From: Halomonas sp. GFAJ-1
GTDB lineage: Bacteria; Pseudomonadota; Gammaproteobacteria; Pseudomonadales; Halomonadaceae
Direction: 5' to 3'
Assembly (NCBI GenBank): GCA_002966495.1
Contig: CP016490.1
Coordinates: 682,001 to 746,000, forward strand
Length of the DNA: 64,000 nt
Positions within the stretch are counted from its first letter, which is position 1. Each line of letters begins with the position of its first letter. A program made the translations under genes and the position numbers. Shown one piece after another: positions 8,377 through 17,009 of this stretch. Below the pieces are notes generated by a model. The model saw nothing but the letters and a program-made list of their open reading frames with translations, did not search any database and was not told where the DNA came from.

Positions 8377-9725
8377 GCGGCACAGCATCCCAGCGCATCG
8401 CCATTATTGGCAGCGGCATCAGCGGTATGGCGGCAGGCTGGTATTTATCCGCCCAACACGAAGTAACCCTGTTTGAAGCCGATAGTCGTTTAGGCGGCCA
8501 TACGGCCACTATGGACGTTGAAGTCGACGGCAAGCCTTACGCCATCGACACCGGCTTTATCGTCTTTAACGACTGGACCTACCCTCACTTTCAGCGCCTG
8601 CTGGAAACGCTCGGCGTGCCAAGCCAGGCCACCGAGATGAGTTTCTCAGTGCATGAGACTGATGTCGACTTTGAGTACAACGGTCACACGCTGGGCTCGC
8701 TGTTTGCCCAGCGCCGTAACCTGCTGCGCCCGGCGTTTTATCGCCTGCTCAGGGATATTTTACGCTTTAACAAACAGGCCACCGCTGATTTAGAGAGCCA
8801 GCGCCTGCCTAGCGAAATGACGCTAGGCGAGTACCTGGATAAAAACGGCTACGGTTACGCCTTTCAGCGACGTTACCTGCTCCCTATGGGTGCCGCGATT
8901 TGGTCGGCAAGCATTGGTGACCTGCGCGCGTTCCCGCTGGCCTTTTTTGTACGCTTTTTCCGCAATCACGGACTATTGTCGGTCAACCATCGCCCACAGT
9001 GGTACACCTTGGTCGGCGGCTCTAAGCGCTATATACCGAACCTCACGGCCCCCTATGCCTCGCGTATTCACCTAAACACCCCGGTAACGCGTATTATCCG
9101 TTCCGATACGGGCGTTATGATTACCACCGCTCAAGGTACCCAGCACTTTGACCAAGTGGTGCTGGCCTGCCACGCCGACCAAGCGCTGGCCATGCTGGGC
9201 GACCCGACGCCCGCAGAGCGCGACATTCTCGGCGCCATGCCCTACCAGGATAATGAAGTGGTACTGCACACCGACACGGCACTGCTCCCCCGTCGGCAGC
9301 GGGCATGGGCCAGCTGGAACTATCGGCTGGATGGCCGCGGGGCTGAAGAGCGTGTTTCAGTTACCTACAACATGAATATCCTGCAACGCCTGGAGAGTGA
9401 CACGACGTTCTGCGTTACGCTTAATGATTCTGCGAGTATCGACTCCGGCAAAGTATTGGGGCGTTATACCTATGCCCACCCTCAGTTCACCTTGGCAGGT
9501 CAAGCAGCCCAGCAGCGCCACTCAGACATCTCCTCGCCCGCCAGGCGAACCCACTTCTGCGGTGCTTACTGGCGCAATGGCTTTCACGAAGATGGCGTAT
9601 GGAGCGCACTTAGGGTTGCCCAAGCGCTAGGCTGTGATGAAGCCGCCACACCGCTGGAAAGCCCCAGCGCGCTTCCTGCCCAGGAGCTAATGCCCAACAA
9701 CAGCGTTGGGGAGGGGCTGGGATGA
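8373..9725 (+). CDS. COG2907-type FAD-dependent amine-oxidase-like protein
   Basis: A 450-residue flavoprotein. The FAD motif is IIGSGISGMAAGWYL at residue 11 and is followed by LFEADSRLGGHTAT. The segment AIDTGFIVFNDWTYPHF is characteristic of COG2907, and FCGAYWRNGFHEDGVWSALR closes the FAD domain. Proteins of this group are almost always encoded with DUF1365 and a cyclopropane-synthase-like methyltransferase, as here. In Rhodobacter, similar sets are linked to furan fatty acid formation and to the singlet-oxygen response; a desaturase or oxidase step on acyl chains is a reasonable inference. It overlaps the SDR and the DUF1365 gene by four bases each. Confidence 0.9.
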   Translation: MSGTASQRIAIIGSGISGMAAGWYLSAQHEVTLFEADSRLGGHTATMDVEVDGKPYAIDTGFIVFNDWTYPHFQRLLETLGVPSQATEMSFSVHETDVDFEYNGHTLGSLFAQRRNLLRPAFYRLLRDILRFNKQATADLESQRLPSEMTLGEYLDKNGYGYAFQRRYLLPMGAAIWSASIGDLRAFPLAFFVRFFRNHGLLSVNHRPQWYTLVGGSKRYIPNLTAPYASRIHLNTPVTRIIRSDTGVMITTAQGTQHFDQVVLACHADQALAMLGDPTPAERDILGAMPYQDNEVVLHTDTALLPRRQRAWASWNYRLDGRGAEERVSVTYNMNILQRLESDTTFCVTLNDSASIDSGKVLGRYTYAHPQFTLAGQAAQQRHSDISSPARRTHFCGAYWRNGFHEDGVWSALRVAQALGCDEAATPLESPSALPAQELMPNNSVGEGLG

Positions 9726-10486
9726 TTACTGCGCCCCGCTCGCGCATTTATCGCGGCACGCTGCGCCACCGGCGCTTTACGCCCCAACACCACGCCTTTA
9801 ACTATCACGTATGGATGGCGTGGCTTGACCTCGAAGAGCTGCCAACGCTGTTCGACAAGGTACCCGGCTTTAGCGCTCGCGGCCCAGCCCTGGCGCGTTT
9901 TCGTCGTGAGGATTATCTAGCCCCCACCGACCGTCCTTTGCGAACCGCTGTTCGCGAAGAGCTAACCCGCCAACTGGGCAGCGCGCCGGACGGTCGAATT
10001 TTTGTGCTTACCCAGCTGCGCACGTTAGGCAGCGTATTCAATCCTATTTCGGTTTACTACGCCTACGACCACGCGGGCAGATTAGCGGCGGTGCTTGGGG
10101 AGGTCACCAACATGCCCTGGCGTGAGCGCACGTGCTACGCCTGCAGCGTCGAGCCTTCACGGCATAGCCACCAGGCACACTTTCAAAAAGCGATGCACGT
10201 ATCACCGTTTAACCCGATGGAAATGGACTACCGCTGGAAGTTTAACCGCCCCGGCGAAAAGCTCTACCTGCACATGGAAAACTGGCAAGACGGAGCACGT
10301 CACTTTGACGCCACGTTGATGTTAGACGCGGCACCCGCCACCCGTCGGGTACTACTCGCAACGCTGGCACGGCAGCCCTTCATGAGTATAAAAACAGTCG
10401 CGGGAATCCATTTTGAAGCGCTACGCCTGTGGCTTAAGCGCATCCCCGTTTATAACCACCCCAAGCGCAAGGAGACTTCAAAATGA
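9722..10486 (+). CDS. DUF1365 family protein
   Basis: A 254-residue member of DUF1365, recognisable from the N-terminal SRIYRGTLRHRRFTPQHHAFNY and from LRTLGSVFNPISVYYAYD in the middle. The HVSPFNPMEMDYRW segment and the C-terminal RIPVYNHPK end are also typical. There is no signal peptide and no obvious catalytic triad. It is coupled by four-base overlaps to the COG2907 flavoprotein upstream and the methyltransferase downstream. The biochemical role is unknown; the constant partnership with the methyltransferase suggests a lipid-modification function, which is inference from context. Confidence 0.92.
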   Translation: MITAPRSRIYRGTLRHRRFTPQHHAFNYHVWMAWLDLEELPTLFDKVPGFSARGPALARFRREDYLAPTDRPLRTAVREELTRQLGSAPDGRIFVLTQLRTLGSVFNPISVYYAYDHAGRLAAVLGEVTNMPWRERTCYACSVEPSRHSHQAHFQKAMHVSPFNPMEMDYRWKFNRPGEKLYLHMENWQDGARHFDATLMLDAAPATRRVLLATLARQPFMSIKTVAGIHFEALRLWLKRIPVYNHPKRKETSK

Positions 10487-11751
10487 CGACCCTGCGTACC
10501 ACGCCCCCGACTAGCAAAACGGCTCGTCAGGACCGCTTTACTCGCTGGCTTAAGCCTCGCTTAATGGCCCAGCTGAACGCCTTTCGGGGCGGTCGGATTA
10601 CGCTGATTGAGGGCGAACAGTGCCACCATCTCGGGCAGGAAGGGCCGCTGCAGGTCACCGTGGTTATTCGTCACTCCCGCGCCTGGAAGCGCCTCGCCTT
10701 TGGCGGCACGGTAGGCGCTGCGGAATCCTACATGGATGGCGACTGGGATGCCGATGATCTCGTCGCTCTGGTACGCCTATTTGCCGCTAACTTGGAACAA
10801 GTGAACGGTAAAATGGAAAACGGCAGCGCTCGCATAGCACGCTGGCTGTTAGGGTTCGCCTACCGTTTCCAGCGCAATAGCGTTACGGGATCTAAGCGCA
10901 ATATTTCGGCGCACTACGACATTGGCAACGACCTGTTCGCCACATTCTTAGACCAGCGCCACTGGATGTACTCCAGCGCCGTGTTCCCTTATCCGGAAGC
11001 CAGCCTGGAAGAAGCCTCCACCTATAAGCTCGATATCATGCTGGAAAAGCTTGATGTTCAGCCCGAGCATCACCTGTTAGAAATTGGCACTGGCTGGGGC
11101 GGGCTTGCCATCCACGCGGCGAAAACCCGCGGTTGTCGGGTCACCACCACAACGATTTCTGACGAGCAGTATGCCCACACTGCCCAACGCATTAAAGAAG
11201 AGGGGTTAGAAGCGCAAATCACGCTACTCAAACAGGATTACCGAGCCTTAAAGGGGCGCTATGACCGGCTGATCTCGGTGGAAATGATCGAAGCCGTCGG
11301 CCACCAATACCTCAACACCTACCTGGAAAAAGTCGACAGCCTGCTGACCGACGATGGTCAAGCCATGCTGCAGGCGATCACGATTCGTGATCAACGCTTT
11401 GAAGAAGCCAAGCGGGAAATGGACTTTATCAAACGCTACATTTTCCCCGGCGGCTTTCTACCTTCGCACCACGCGATGCTCGCCAGCGTAACGCGCAAAA
11501 CCTCACTTAACGTGGTCGCATTAGACGAAATTGGTCAGCACTATGCCCGCACGCTGCGCGAGTGGCGACATCGCTTTGAGGCCAGCCTTGAACAGGTGCG
11601 GCAGCAGGGCTACGACGAGCGCTTCATCCGCATGTGGCGCTACTACCTATGCTACTGCGAGGGAGGCTTTATCGAGCGCTCCATTGGCACCTGTCACCTA
11701 TTGTTAGCCAAGCCTGCCGCCAAGCCAGTACCGCTTATGGGTGCGCTGTAA
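10483..11751 (+). CDS. Cyclopropane-synthase-like SAM methyltransferase (UfaM-like fatty acid methylase)
   Basis: A 422-residue SAM-dependent acyl-chain methyltransferase. SAHYDIGNDLF and the SAM motif LEIGTGWGGLAIHA mark the CFA-synthase superfamily. Two residues important in E. coli Cfa are changed: the Cys of the YSCAYW loop is Ser here (YSSAVF), and the His of LHTIG aligns with the Gln of LQAITI. The Glu of SVEMIEAVG and the Tyr of YARTLREW are retained. This, plus DUF1365 and COG2907 as neighbours, favours a UfaM-type methylase making methylated or furan-fatty-acid precursors over a true cyclopropane synthase. It starts inside the end of DUF1365, and its stop directly abuts the GTG of the DUF2878 gene. 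Confidence 0.88.
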   Translation: MTTLRTTPPTSKTARQDRFTRWLKPRLMAQLNAFRGGRITLIEGEQCHHLGQEGPLQVTVVIRHSRAWKRLAFGGTVGAAESYMDGDWDADDLVALVRLFAANLEQVNGKMENGSARIARWLLGFAYRFQRNSVTGSKRNISAHYDIGNDLFATFLDQRHWMYSSAVFPYPEASLEEASTYKLDIMLEKLDVQPEHHLLEIGTGWGGLAIHAAKTRGCRVTTTTISDEQYAHTAQRIKEEGLEAQITLLKQDYRALKGRYDRLISVEMIEAVGHQYLNTYLEKVDSLLTDDGQAMLQAITIRDQRFEEAKREMDFIKRYIFPGGFLPSHHAMLASVTRKTSLNVVALDEIGQHYARTLREWRHRFEASLEQVRQQGYDERFIRMWRYYLCYCEGGFIERSIGTCHLLLAKPAAKPVPLMGAL

Positions 11752-12270
11752 GTGGCCACACAGCGCTGGCGCGACCTACTGTTCAACGCACTGCGCTTTG
11801 AGGCTGGCTGGCTGTTATGCGTGGTAGGGGGATCTTGGGTGGCAGCCTTCGCTGGCGCTGGATTATTAGGCTGGCATTTCTGGCGCTGCGCCAAACCCAG
11901 CGAATGGCGTTTTATTGGCACTCTTGCCTTGTTAGGGCTAGCTATTGATGGTGGCTTGCACTTAGCGGGAGGGTTTGATTTTAGCGGACATGCACTAGTA
12001 GCAGGCTTACTGCCGCTGTGGCTGTGGATGCTCTGGCCGCTGTTTGCAACGCTGGTGTTTCACTCCCTTGCCTGGCTCTGGCGCTACCCGCTGATTGCCG
12101 CTGCCTGCGGCGCCATCAGCGGGCCGCTCTCTTACCTAGGGGGCGCTGCGATTGCCGACGTGGGGCTAGCCCCCTGGCTACTGCCTGCCCAGGCGGTTAT
12201 CTGGGCGGCTCTATGCTTTGGGATTAGCCGCTACGCAATCCGCCGCCCACCTGACTTTTCTAGCGCTTAG
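11752..12270 (+). CDS. DUF2878 family membrane protein
   Basis: A 172-residue integral membrane protein with a GTG start placed immediately after the methyltransferase stop codon. Several hydrophobic segments are visible: about residues 15-38, 55-70, 78-110, 115-138 and 143-160. The PLWLWMLWPLFATLVFHSL stretch is typical of DUF2878. No catalytic residues can be named. It is the last gene of the run that starts at phrB and is probably cotranscribed with the lipid-modification genes, in keeping with its usual association with DUF1365/CFA clusters. Its function is unknown. Confidence 0.85.
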   Translation: MATQRWRDLLFNALRFEAGWLLCVVGGSWVAAFAGAGLLGWHFWRCAKPSEWRFIGTLALLGLAIDGGLHLAGGFDFSGHALVAGLLPLWLWMLWPLFATLVFHSLAWLWRYPLIAAACGAISGPLSYLGGAAIADVGLAPWLLPAQAVIWAALCFGISRYAIRRPPDFSSA

Positions 12271-12283
12271 TTTTTTAGCAATT

Positions 12284-12304
12284 AGCTCAGATGGGGCTTT
12301 TTTC
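12284..12304 (+). terminator. Possible weak terminator after the light-response operon
   Basis: AGCTC (12284-12288) can pair with GGGCT (12294-12298), with one G-U pair and a 5-base loop, followed by a run of six or seven T. The stem is short, so this is a weak candidate. It lies between the DUF2878 stop and the converging PAS-GGDEF-EAL stop. Confidence 0.35.
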
Positions 12305-14141
12305 AGTTAACGCCGACGGCGAGTGGCAGTGGCGCCCAACGCTGCTCTAACTCGTAAGCGGGTAGCGGCCGTGCAAAATAGAAACCTTGCACCTGAGTAC
12401 AGCCAGCATCAACTAAAAACTCGCACTGCTCTTTAGTTTCAACGCCTTCAGCTACCACCTCAAGACCCATCCCCTCAGCCATGGCAAGTACCGCCGTGAC
12501 GATGGCTGCATCGGCCTGGTCGTTGGGTAATTCGCGAATAAACGCCCGATCCAGCTTAATTTTATCCACCGGCAAGCGCTTTAGGTAGCCAAGCGATGAG
12601 TAGCCAGTGCCAAAATCATCAATCGCAATGGCATAACCCAACCCGCGCAAGGTTTGTAACCGTGGCCCCATATCACCCGCCCGTTCGTCCAGCAGTACCG
12701 ATTCGGTCAGTTCCAGGCCAATTTGCGCCGGCTGAAGCCGGTAGCGCTCTAAACAAGTGGCCAGCTGGGTTTCCAAATCACCTTGAAAGAGCTGGAGCGC
12801 CGAAATATTGATCCATACGGTAATTTTTGGCATGCCACTATGTTGCCAGTGCGCCTGTTGAGCACAGGCTTTTTCGATCACCCAGCTACCAAGTTCAGCC
12901 ATTAAACCGTGACGCTCAGCGAGGGGAATAAACTCCCCTGGCGATATCATCCCATCTTTAGGGTGCCGCCAGCGCAGCAGCGCTTCCATGCCAATTAACT
13001 CGCCATTGCCAGGGTGGTGCTGGGTCTGATAATGCAGCTCTAACTGATCGCCTGATACCAGTGCCGCCCGCAAGTCGCTTACTAGGGCAAGCTGAGGGTT
13101 ATCCTGTTTATCCAGCGCAGGGCGAAACCGCTGGCTATTATTGCGGCCTAGCCGCTTGGCGCTATACAGCGCGGACTCTAAACGCTGAAACAGCACGGCG
13201 GAGTCGCGGCCATCTTCGGGCGCTCGACAGGTACCAAATGTAAGCCCTAAGCGCAGCGACTGTCCGTTAATTTCAAACGGGCGGCACATGTGGTCACGCA
13301 GGTTGGCTACCCACTTATCGTGATCGTCAAACGTGGTAGTGCGGATCACCATAAACTCATCGCCCCCTAACCTGCCCACCACGCTTCCCGCCATATAGCT
13401 TGCTAGCCGTTGGCCAAAACGTGCTAGCAAACGGTCGCCCTGATCAACTCCCAGACTGTCATTGATTGATTTAAGCCCATCGATATCGAGAAGCACCATA
13501 TCTAGGCTCTCTCCTGCACGTAAGCCACGCAGCCGCGATGACATTAATTCATGCAAACGGCGTCGGTTTGGCAACCCAGTAAGCGGGTCTTCATAGCCAA
13601 TACGCCGCAGGTCATGCTCGCGGGCTTTTTGTGCGGAAATATCGGTAAATAGGTTAATAAAATGAGTGACATTACCGCGCTTATCGGTAACCGCTCTAAC
13701 TTTCAACCACTCTGGATACTCATCGCCGTGCTTACGGCGATTCCACATTTCGCCCTCCCAGCGGCCAGTGGCCTTTAAAGTACTCCAAAAGGCTTGATAA
13801 AAGGCTTTGTCGTGACGTGGTGCGGCTAAGGTTTCGAGCTTACGGCCAATCATTTCCTGGCTTTCGTAGCCAGTAATGTCGGTAAACGCAGGGTTGACGG
13901 CAATAACGCGATTCTCCGCATCGCTAATCACCATCGCATCGCTTGCCAACCCCATGGCATCTTGAGCTAGGCGCAGGCGCAAACGCTGCTGACGCACTTG
14001 GCGCCAAGCATCCCATAAGCCCAACGCCACTAAGCATGCTGCGACGATACGCAGCGCAGCATCAGGGATCCACACACAGGCAGGCAGAGCCACCAGCGCT
14101 ATCCACATCAGCGGTCGATTAAGAGAAACAGGCAGCCACAT
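12303..14141 (-). CDS. PAS-GGDEF-EAL c-di-GMP turnover protein
   Basis: A 612-residue membrane protein with two close transmembrane segments (about residues 10-27 and 29-45). A PAS domain follows (about 55-175, with NPAFTDITGYESQEMIG and WNRRKHGDEYPEW). The GGDEF domain is at about 180-345 and the EAL domain at about 355-600. GGDEF is intact (GRLGGDEF) but no RxxD inhibitory site precedes it. EAL residues are intact: MEALLRW, ELTES, IDDFGTGYSS, KLDRAF and VAEGVE. It should be able to hydrolyse c-di-GMP; the cyclase half may be active or may regulate. A strong sigma-28 promoter lies 157-183 bases upstream, so it appears to belong to the flagellar regulon although it is coded far from the flagellar genes. 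Confidence 0.93.
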   Translation of the reverse strand: MWLPVSLNRPLMWIALVALPACVWIPDAALRIVAACLVALGLWDAWRQVRQQRLRLRLAQDAMGLASDAMVISDAENRVIAVNPAFTDITGYESQEMIGRKLETLAAPRHDKAFYQAFWSTLKATGRWEGEMWNRRKHGDEYPEWLKVRAVTDKRGNVTHFINLFTDISAQKAREHDLRRIGYEDPLTGLPNRRRLHELMSSRLRGLRAGESLDMVLLDIDGLKSINDSLGVDQGDRLLARFGQRLASYMAGSVVGRLGGDEFMVIRTTTFDDHDKWVANLRDHMCRPFEINGQSLRLGLTFGTCRAPEDGRDSAVLFQRLESALYSAKRLGRNNSQRFRPALDKQDNPQLALVSDLRAALVSGDQLELHYQTQHHPGNGELIGMEALLRWRHPKDGMISPGEFIPLAERHGLMAELGSWVIEKACAQQAHWQHSGMPKITVWINISALQLFQGDLETQLATCLERYRLQPAQIGLELTESVLLDERAGDMGPRLQTLRGLGYAIAIDDFGTGYSSLGYLKRLPVDKIKLDRAFIRELPNDQADAAIVTAVLAMAEGMGLEVVAEGVETKEQCEFLVDAGCTQVQGFYFARPLPAYELEQRWAPLPLAVGVN

Positions 14142-14297
14142 GAAAATTAATCGCTTCCTAATAAATGATCAAAATAGGAGATGAGTAGCAGGCACGCTCA
14201 CCTTGTCGCTCAGTAAAACGTGCGTGTTGTATATTACGTCAACAGGACGTTTATTGTGCAAATTCGATAATTATGGAATAAAACATCTTGTTATTGG

Positions 14298-14324
14298 TTA
14301 TCGGCCGCTAAACAAAAAGCTGTA
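14298..14324 (-). promoter_or_regulatory. Sigma-28 (FliA) promoter for the PAS-GGDEF-EAL gene
   Basis: Read on the minus strand, TACAGCTT (14324-14317), 11 bases, then GCCGATAA (14305-14298). This matches the E. coli FliA consensus TAAAGTTT-N11-GCCGATAA at 14 of 16 positions, with a perfect -10. The predicted 5' leader to the ATG at 14141 is about 150 bases. Confidence 0.7.
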
Positions 14325-14415
14325 GAAATACACGATAAGTTGCCTACGGCGTGCATTCAGCGGTTTCGAGAAGTAGACTAGGCTTAACAACCATTTTGAT
14401 ACTCGGAACGATTCA

Positions 14416-14931
14416 GTGACCAAGCAACATTCCTTTGATCGCGAAGAACTGCTGGCCTGCTCGCGGGGCGAGCTCTTTGGCCCCGGAAATGCACAGCTTC
14501 CGGCTCCTAACATGTTGATGCTTGATCGCATCTCGCACATCCATAAAGAAGGCGGTGAGCATGGCAAGGGAGAGCTGATTGCAGAGCTGGATATCACGCC
14601 TGACCTGTGGTTCTTTGACTGCCACTTTCCAGGCGATCCTGTGATGCCTGGCTGTTTGGGTTTGGACGCCATGTGGCAGCTCGTAGGCTTCTATCTGGGC
14701 TGGCTTGGCCACCCCGGCCGTGGCCGCGCGCTTGGCTGCGGCGATGTCAAATTCAGCGGCCAAATTCTACCCGACGCGAAAAAAGTGACGTATCACATTA
14801 ATGTGAAGCGCATTATTACCCGTCGGCTTATTTTAGGCATCGCCGACGGCACCGTGTCCGTCGACGGACGCGATATTTACCAGGCTAATGACCTGCGCGT
14901 TGGCCTATTCACCTCCACTGCGAATTTCTAA
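14416..14931 (+). CDS. fabA: 3-hydroxydecanoyl-ACP dehydratase/isomerase FabA
   Basis: This enzyme dehydrates 3-hydroxydecanoyl-ACP and isomerises the product to cis-3-decenoyl-ACP, starting unsaturated fatty acid synthesis. The 171-residue length is exact for the family. The catalytic His and Asp are in FDCHFPGDPVMPGCLGLDAMWQL (read as two adjoining motifs, CHFPGDPVMPG and LGLDAMWQL). The start is GTG at 14416 with only a weak GGA upstream. It is followed 12 bases later by fabB, the standard fabAB operon, which supplies cis-unsaturated chains on which the CFA-like methylase upstream would act. No convincing FabR- or FadR-type palindrome was found before it. Confidence 0.97.
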   Translation: MTKQHSFDREELLACSRGELFGPGNAQLPAPNMLMLDRISHIHKEGGEHGKGELIAELDITPDLWFFDCHFPGDPVMPGCLGLDAMWQLVGFYLGWLGHPGRGRALGCGDVKFSGQILPDAKKVTYHINVKRIITRRLILGIADGTVSVDGRDIYQANDLRVGLFTSTANF

Positions 14932-14943
14932 CAGGAGGCTCCC

Positions 14944-16161
14944 ATGCGACGAGTGGTAGTCACCGGCCTTGGCATCGTGTCGTGTTTAGGCAACGACCAG
15001 CAACAGGTCTTAGACGCGCTCAAAAGCGGGCGCAGCGGTATTCGTTTTAAGGAAGAGTACGCCGAACGCGGCTTTCGTAGCCATGTAGCGGGTAGCGTTG
15101 ACATCGACCTTGATACTCTTATTGACCGCAAACTGCGCCGCTTTATGGGCGATGCAGCAGCTTATGCGTATGTTTCCATGGCCCAGGCCATTGAAGATGC
15201 AGGGCTAACAGAAGAGCAGGTCTCCAACGAGCGTACCGGGCTTATTGCCGGGTCTGGCGGTGCTTCTAGCGCCAACCAAGTGGAAGCTGCTGATGTTATG
15301 CGCGAAAAAGGCCTACGCCGCGTAGGGCCTTACCGCGTTACCCGCACCATGGGCAGCACGGTATCCGCTTGCTTGGCAACGCCGTTTAAAATTAAGGGCG
15401 TTAACTACTCAATCTCTTCCGCCTGTGCGACCTCTGCCCACTGTATCGGCAGCGCCATGGAACAAATCCAGCTGGGCAAGCAGGACGTGGTGTTTGCAGG
15501 TGGTGGCGAAGAAGAGCACTGGACACTCTCCTGCTTATTCGACGCTATGGGTGCTCTTTCCACCCAATACAACGATACTCCGGAGAAGGCCTCGCGCCCT
15601 TATGACCAGGCTCGCGATGGCTTCGTCATTGCAGGCGGCGGCGGCATGCTGGTGCTTGAGGAGTTAGAGCACGCCAAAGCGCGTGGCGCCAAAATTTACG
15701 GCGAGCTGGTGGGCTATGGCGCGACGTCCGACGGACACGACATGGTAGCACCGTCTGGCGAAGGTGCTATGCGCTGTATGCGCCAGGCGATGGCAACCGT
15801 ATCGGGTGATATTGATTACATCAATACCCACGGCACCTCAACGCCCGTTGGCGATGTAGCCGAGCTCAAAGCAATCCGCGAGGTGTTTGGCAATTCAACC
15901 CCCGCCATGAGCTCAACAAAATCACTCACTGGGCACTCGTTAGGGGCTACGGGCGTTCAGGAAGCGATTTACTCGCTACTGATGATGCAGCATAGCTTTG
16001 TTGCCGCCTCTGCCAATATTGAGCACCTAGATGAACAGGCTGACGGCTTTGATATCGTAACCCAGCGTCGTGATGACGTAACCATTGAGCGCGTGCTTTC
16101 CAACAGCTTCGGTTTTGGCGGCACCAACGCTTGCTTGGTTTTCCAGCGCTTTAACGATTGA
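14944..16161 (+). CDS. fabB: 3-oxoacyl-ACP synthase I FabB
   Basis: This enzyme elongates acyl-ACP and is the unsaturated-chain-specific ketosynthase partner of FabA. It has 405 residues, as expected. The nucleophilic Cys is in SISSACATSAHCIG, the two catalytic His residues in NTHGTSTPVGD and KSLTGHSLGATG, and the C-terminal SFGFGGTNACLVF loop is intact. An AGGAGG ribosome site sits about 6 bases before the ATG. The operon ends with a strong 15-bp hairpin downstream. Confidence 0.97.
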   Translation: MRRVVVTGLGIVSCLGNDQQQVLDALKSGRSGIRFKEEYAERGFRSHVAGSVDIDLDTLIDRKLRRFMGDAAAYAYVSMAQAIEDAGLTEEQVSNERTGLIAGSGGASSANQVEAADVMREKGLRRVGPYRVTRTMGSTVSACLATPFKIKGVNYSISSACATSAHCIGSAMEQIQLGKQDVVFAGGGEEEHWTLSCLFDAMGALSTQYNDTPEKASRPYDQARDGFVIAGGGGMLVLEELEHAKARGAKIYGELVGYGATSDGHDMVAPSGEGAMRCMRQAMATVSGDIDYINTHGTSTPVGDVAELKAIREVFGNSTPAMSSTKSLTGHSLGATGVQEAIYSLLMMQHSFVAASANIEHLDEQADGFDIVTQRRDDVTIERVLSNSFGFGGTNACLVFQRFND

Positions 16162-16176
16162 TATAAGCAAAGCAAG

Positions 16177-16238
16177 ATGCGTCGGTCGACGCATAAACAA
16201 AACAGTAACGGCGCCATGAGGCGCCGTTACTGTTTTTA
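16177..16238 (+). terminator. fabAB terminator with two tandem hairpins, probably bidirectional
   Basis: A first stem ATGCGTC/GACGCAT spans 16177-16194. A second, perfect 15-bp stem follows (16201-16215 with 16220-16234, loop ATGA) and ends in TGTTTTT. The minus-strand side is preceded by an A-rich tract, so it could also terminate the converging acyltransferase operon. Confidence 0.85.
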
Positions 16239-16274
16239 CCCACTAGATGATGAAAAGCAGCGAGGTGAGCTAAG

Positions 16275-17009
16275 CTAACGGGAAGTGGGCCTTGGCACAT
16301 CAGAAATCTCCTGCAGCTGCCCTTCAATCCACGCCTCTACGTCCACCAGCACCTCGTCGGGGGTGCGCCCTGCCGTTTCAATCGGTTTACCAATTCGCAC
16401 CCGCAGCACCCCTGGTTGCTTCACCCAGTTACGCCCCGGCCAACGTTCGCCGGCGTTATGCGCCACCGGCAACACCGGCACTCCCGCGCGACACGCCACT
16501 ACGCTACCGCTTTTGTTATAGCGCCTGCGGATACCAGGATCAACGCGCGTGCCTTCCGGAAAAATCAGCACCGAAAGTCCAGTTCCTAAACGCGCTACGC
16601 CTTGGGTCAGCACCTGTTTCATGGCTCTAGCGGGCTTTGATCGGTCTAAACTAATGGGCCGCAGCAACCTTAACCCCCAACCAAACACGGGTATTTTCAA
16701 TAGTTCCTGCTTAAGCACCGTGCACACCGGCGGCTTCATCACCTGCAAAAATACCGTTTCCCACTCACACTGGTGATTGGCCTGAATAACGCAGGGCCCC
16801 TCGGGAATATGCTCACGGCCCTGGATGTCGTAGCGCACACCGCAGGCGATCTTAAACCACACCATCAAAAAGTAGTTATAAAGGTTAAGCAAGCGATAGC
16901 GGGCAGCGAGCGGTAGGAACGGTGCTATGGGCAAAAAAAGCACGCCAATCACCAGCATGGCGGAGAAGTAACCCAAGTAAAACAATAGGCTGCGAACCAC
17001 ATTGATCAA
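16275..17009 (-). CDS. 1-acyl-sn-glycerol-3-phosphate acyltransferase family protein
   Basis: A PlsC-type acyltransferase of 244 residues that transfers an acyl chain to the sn-2 position of lysophosphatidate. A hydrophobic N-terminal anchor spans about residues 5-35. Block I is NHQCEWETV; this is an H-x4-E variant, common in this subgroup, in place of H-x4-D. Block III is LIFPEGTRVDPG, and block IV is AGVPVLPVAHNAG. It overlaps the upstream RmlD-like gene by four bases, so the two are translationally coupled. It converges on fabB across a bidirectional terminator. PlsC paralogues are common and this one need not be the essential copy. Confidence 0.9.
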   Translation of the reverse strand: MINVVRSLLFYLGYFSAMLVIGVLFLPIAPFLPLAARYRLLNLYNYFLMVWFKIACGVRYDIQGREHIPEGPCVIQANHQCEWETVFLQVMKPPVCTVLKQELLKIPVFGWGLRLLRPISLDRSKPARAMKQVLTQGVARLGTGLSVLIFPEGTRVDPGIRRRYNKSGSVVACRAGVPVLPVAHNAGERWPGRNWVKQPGVLRVRIGKPIETAGRTPDEVLVDVEAWIEGQLQEISDVPRPTSR

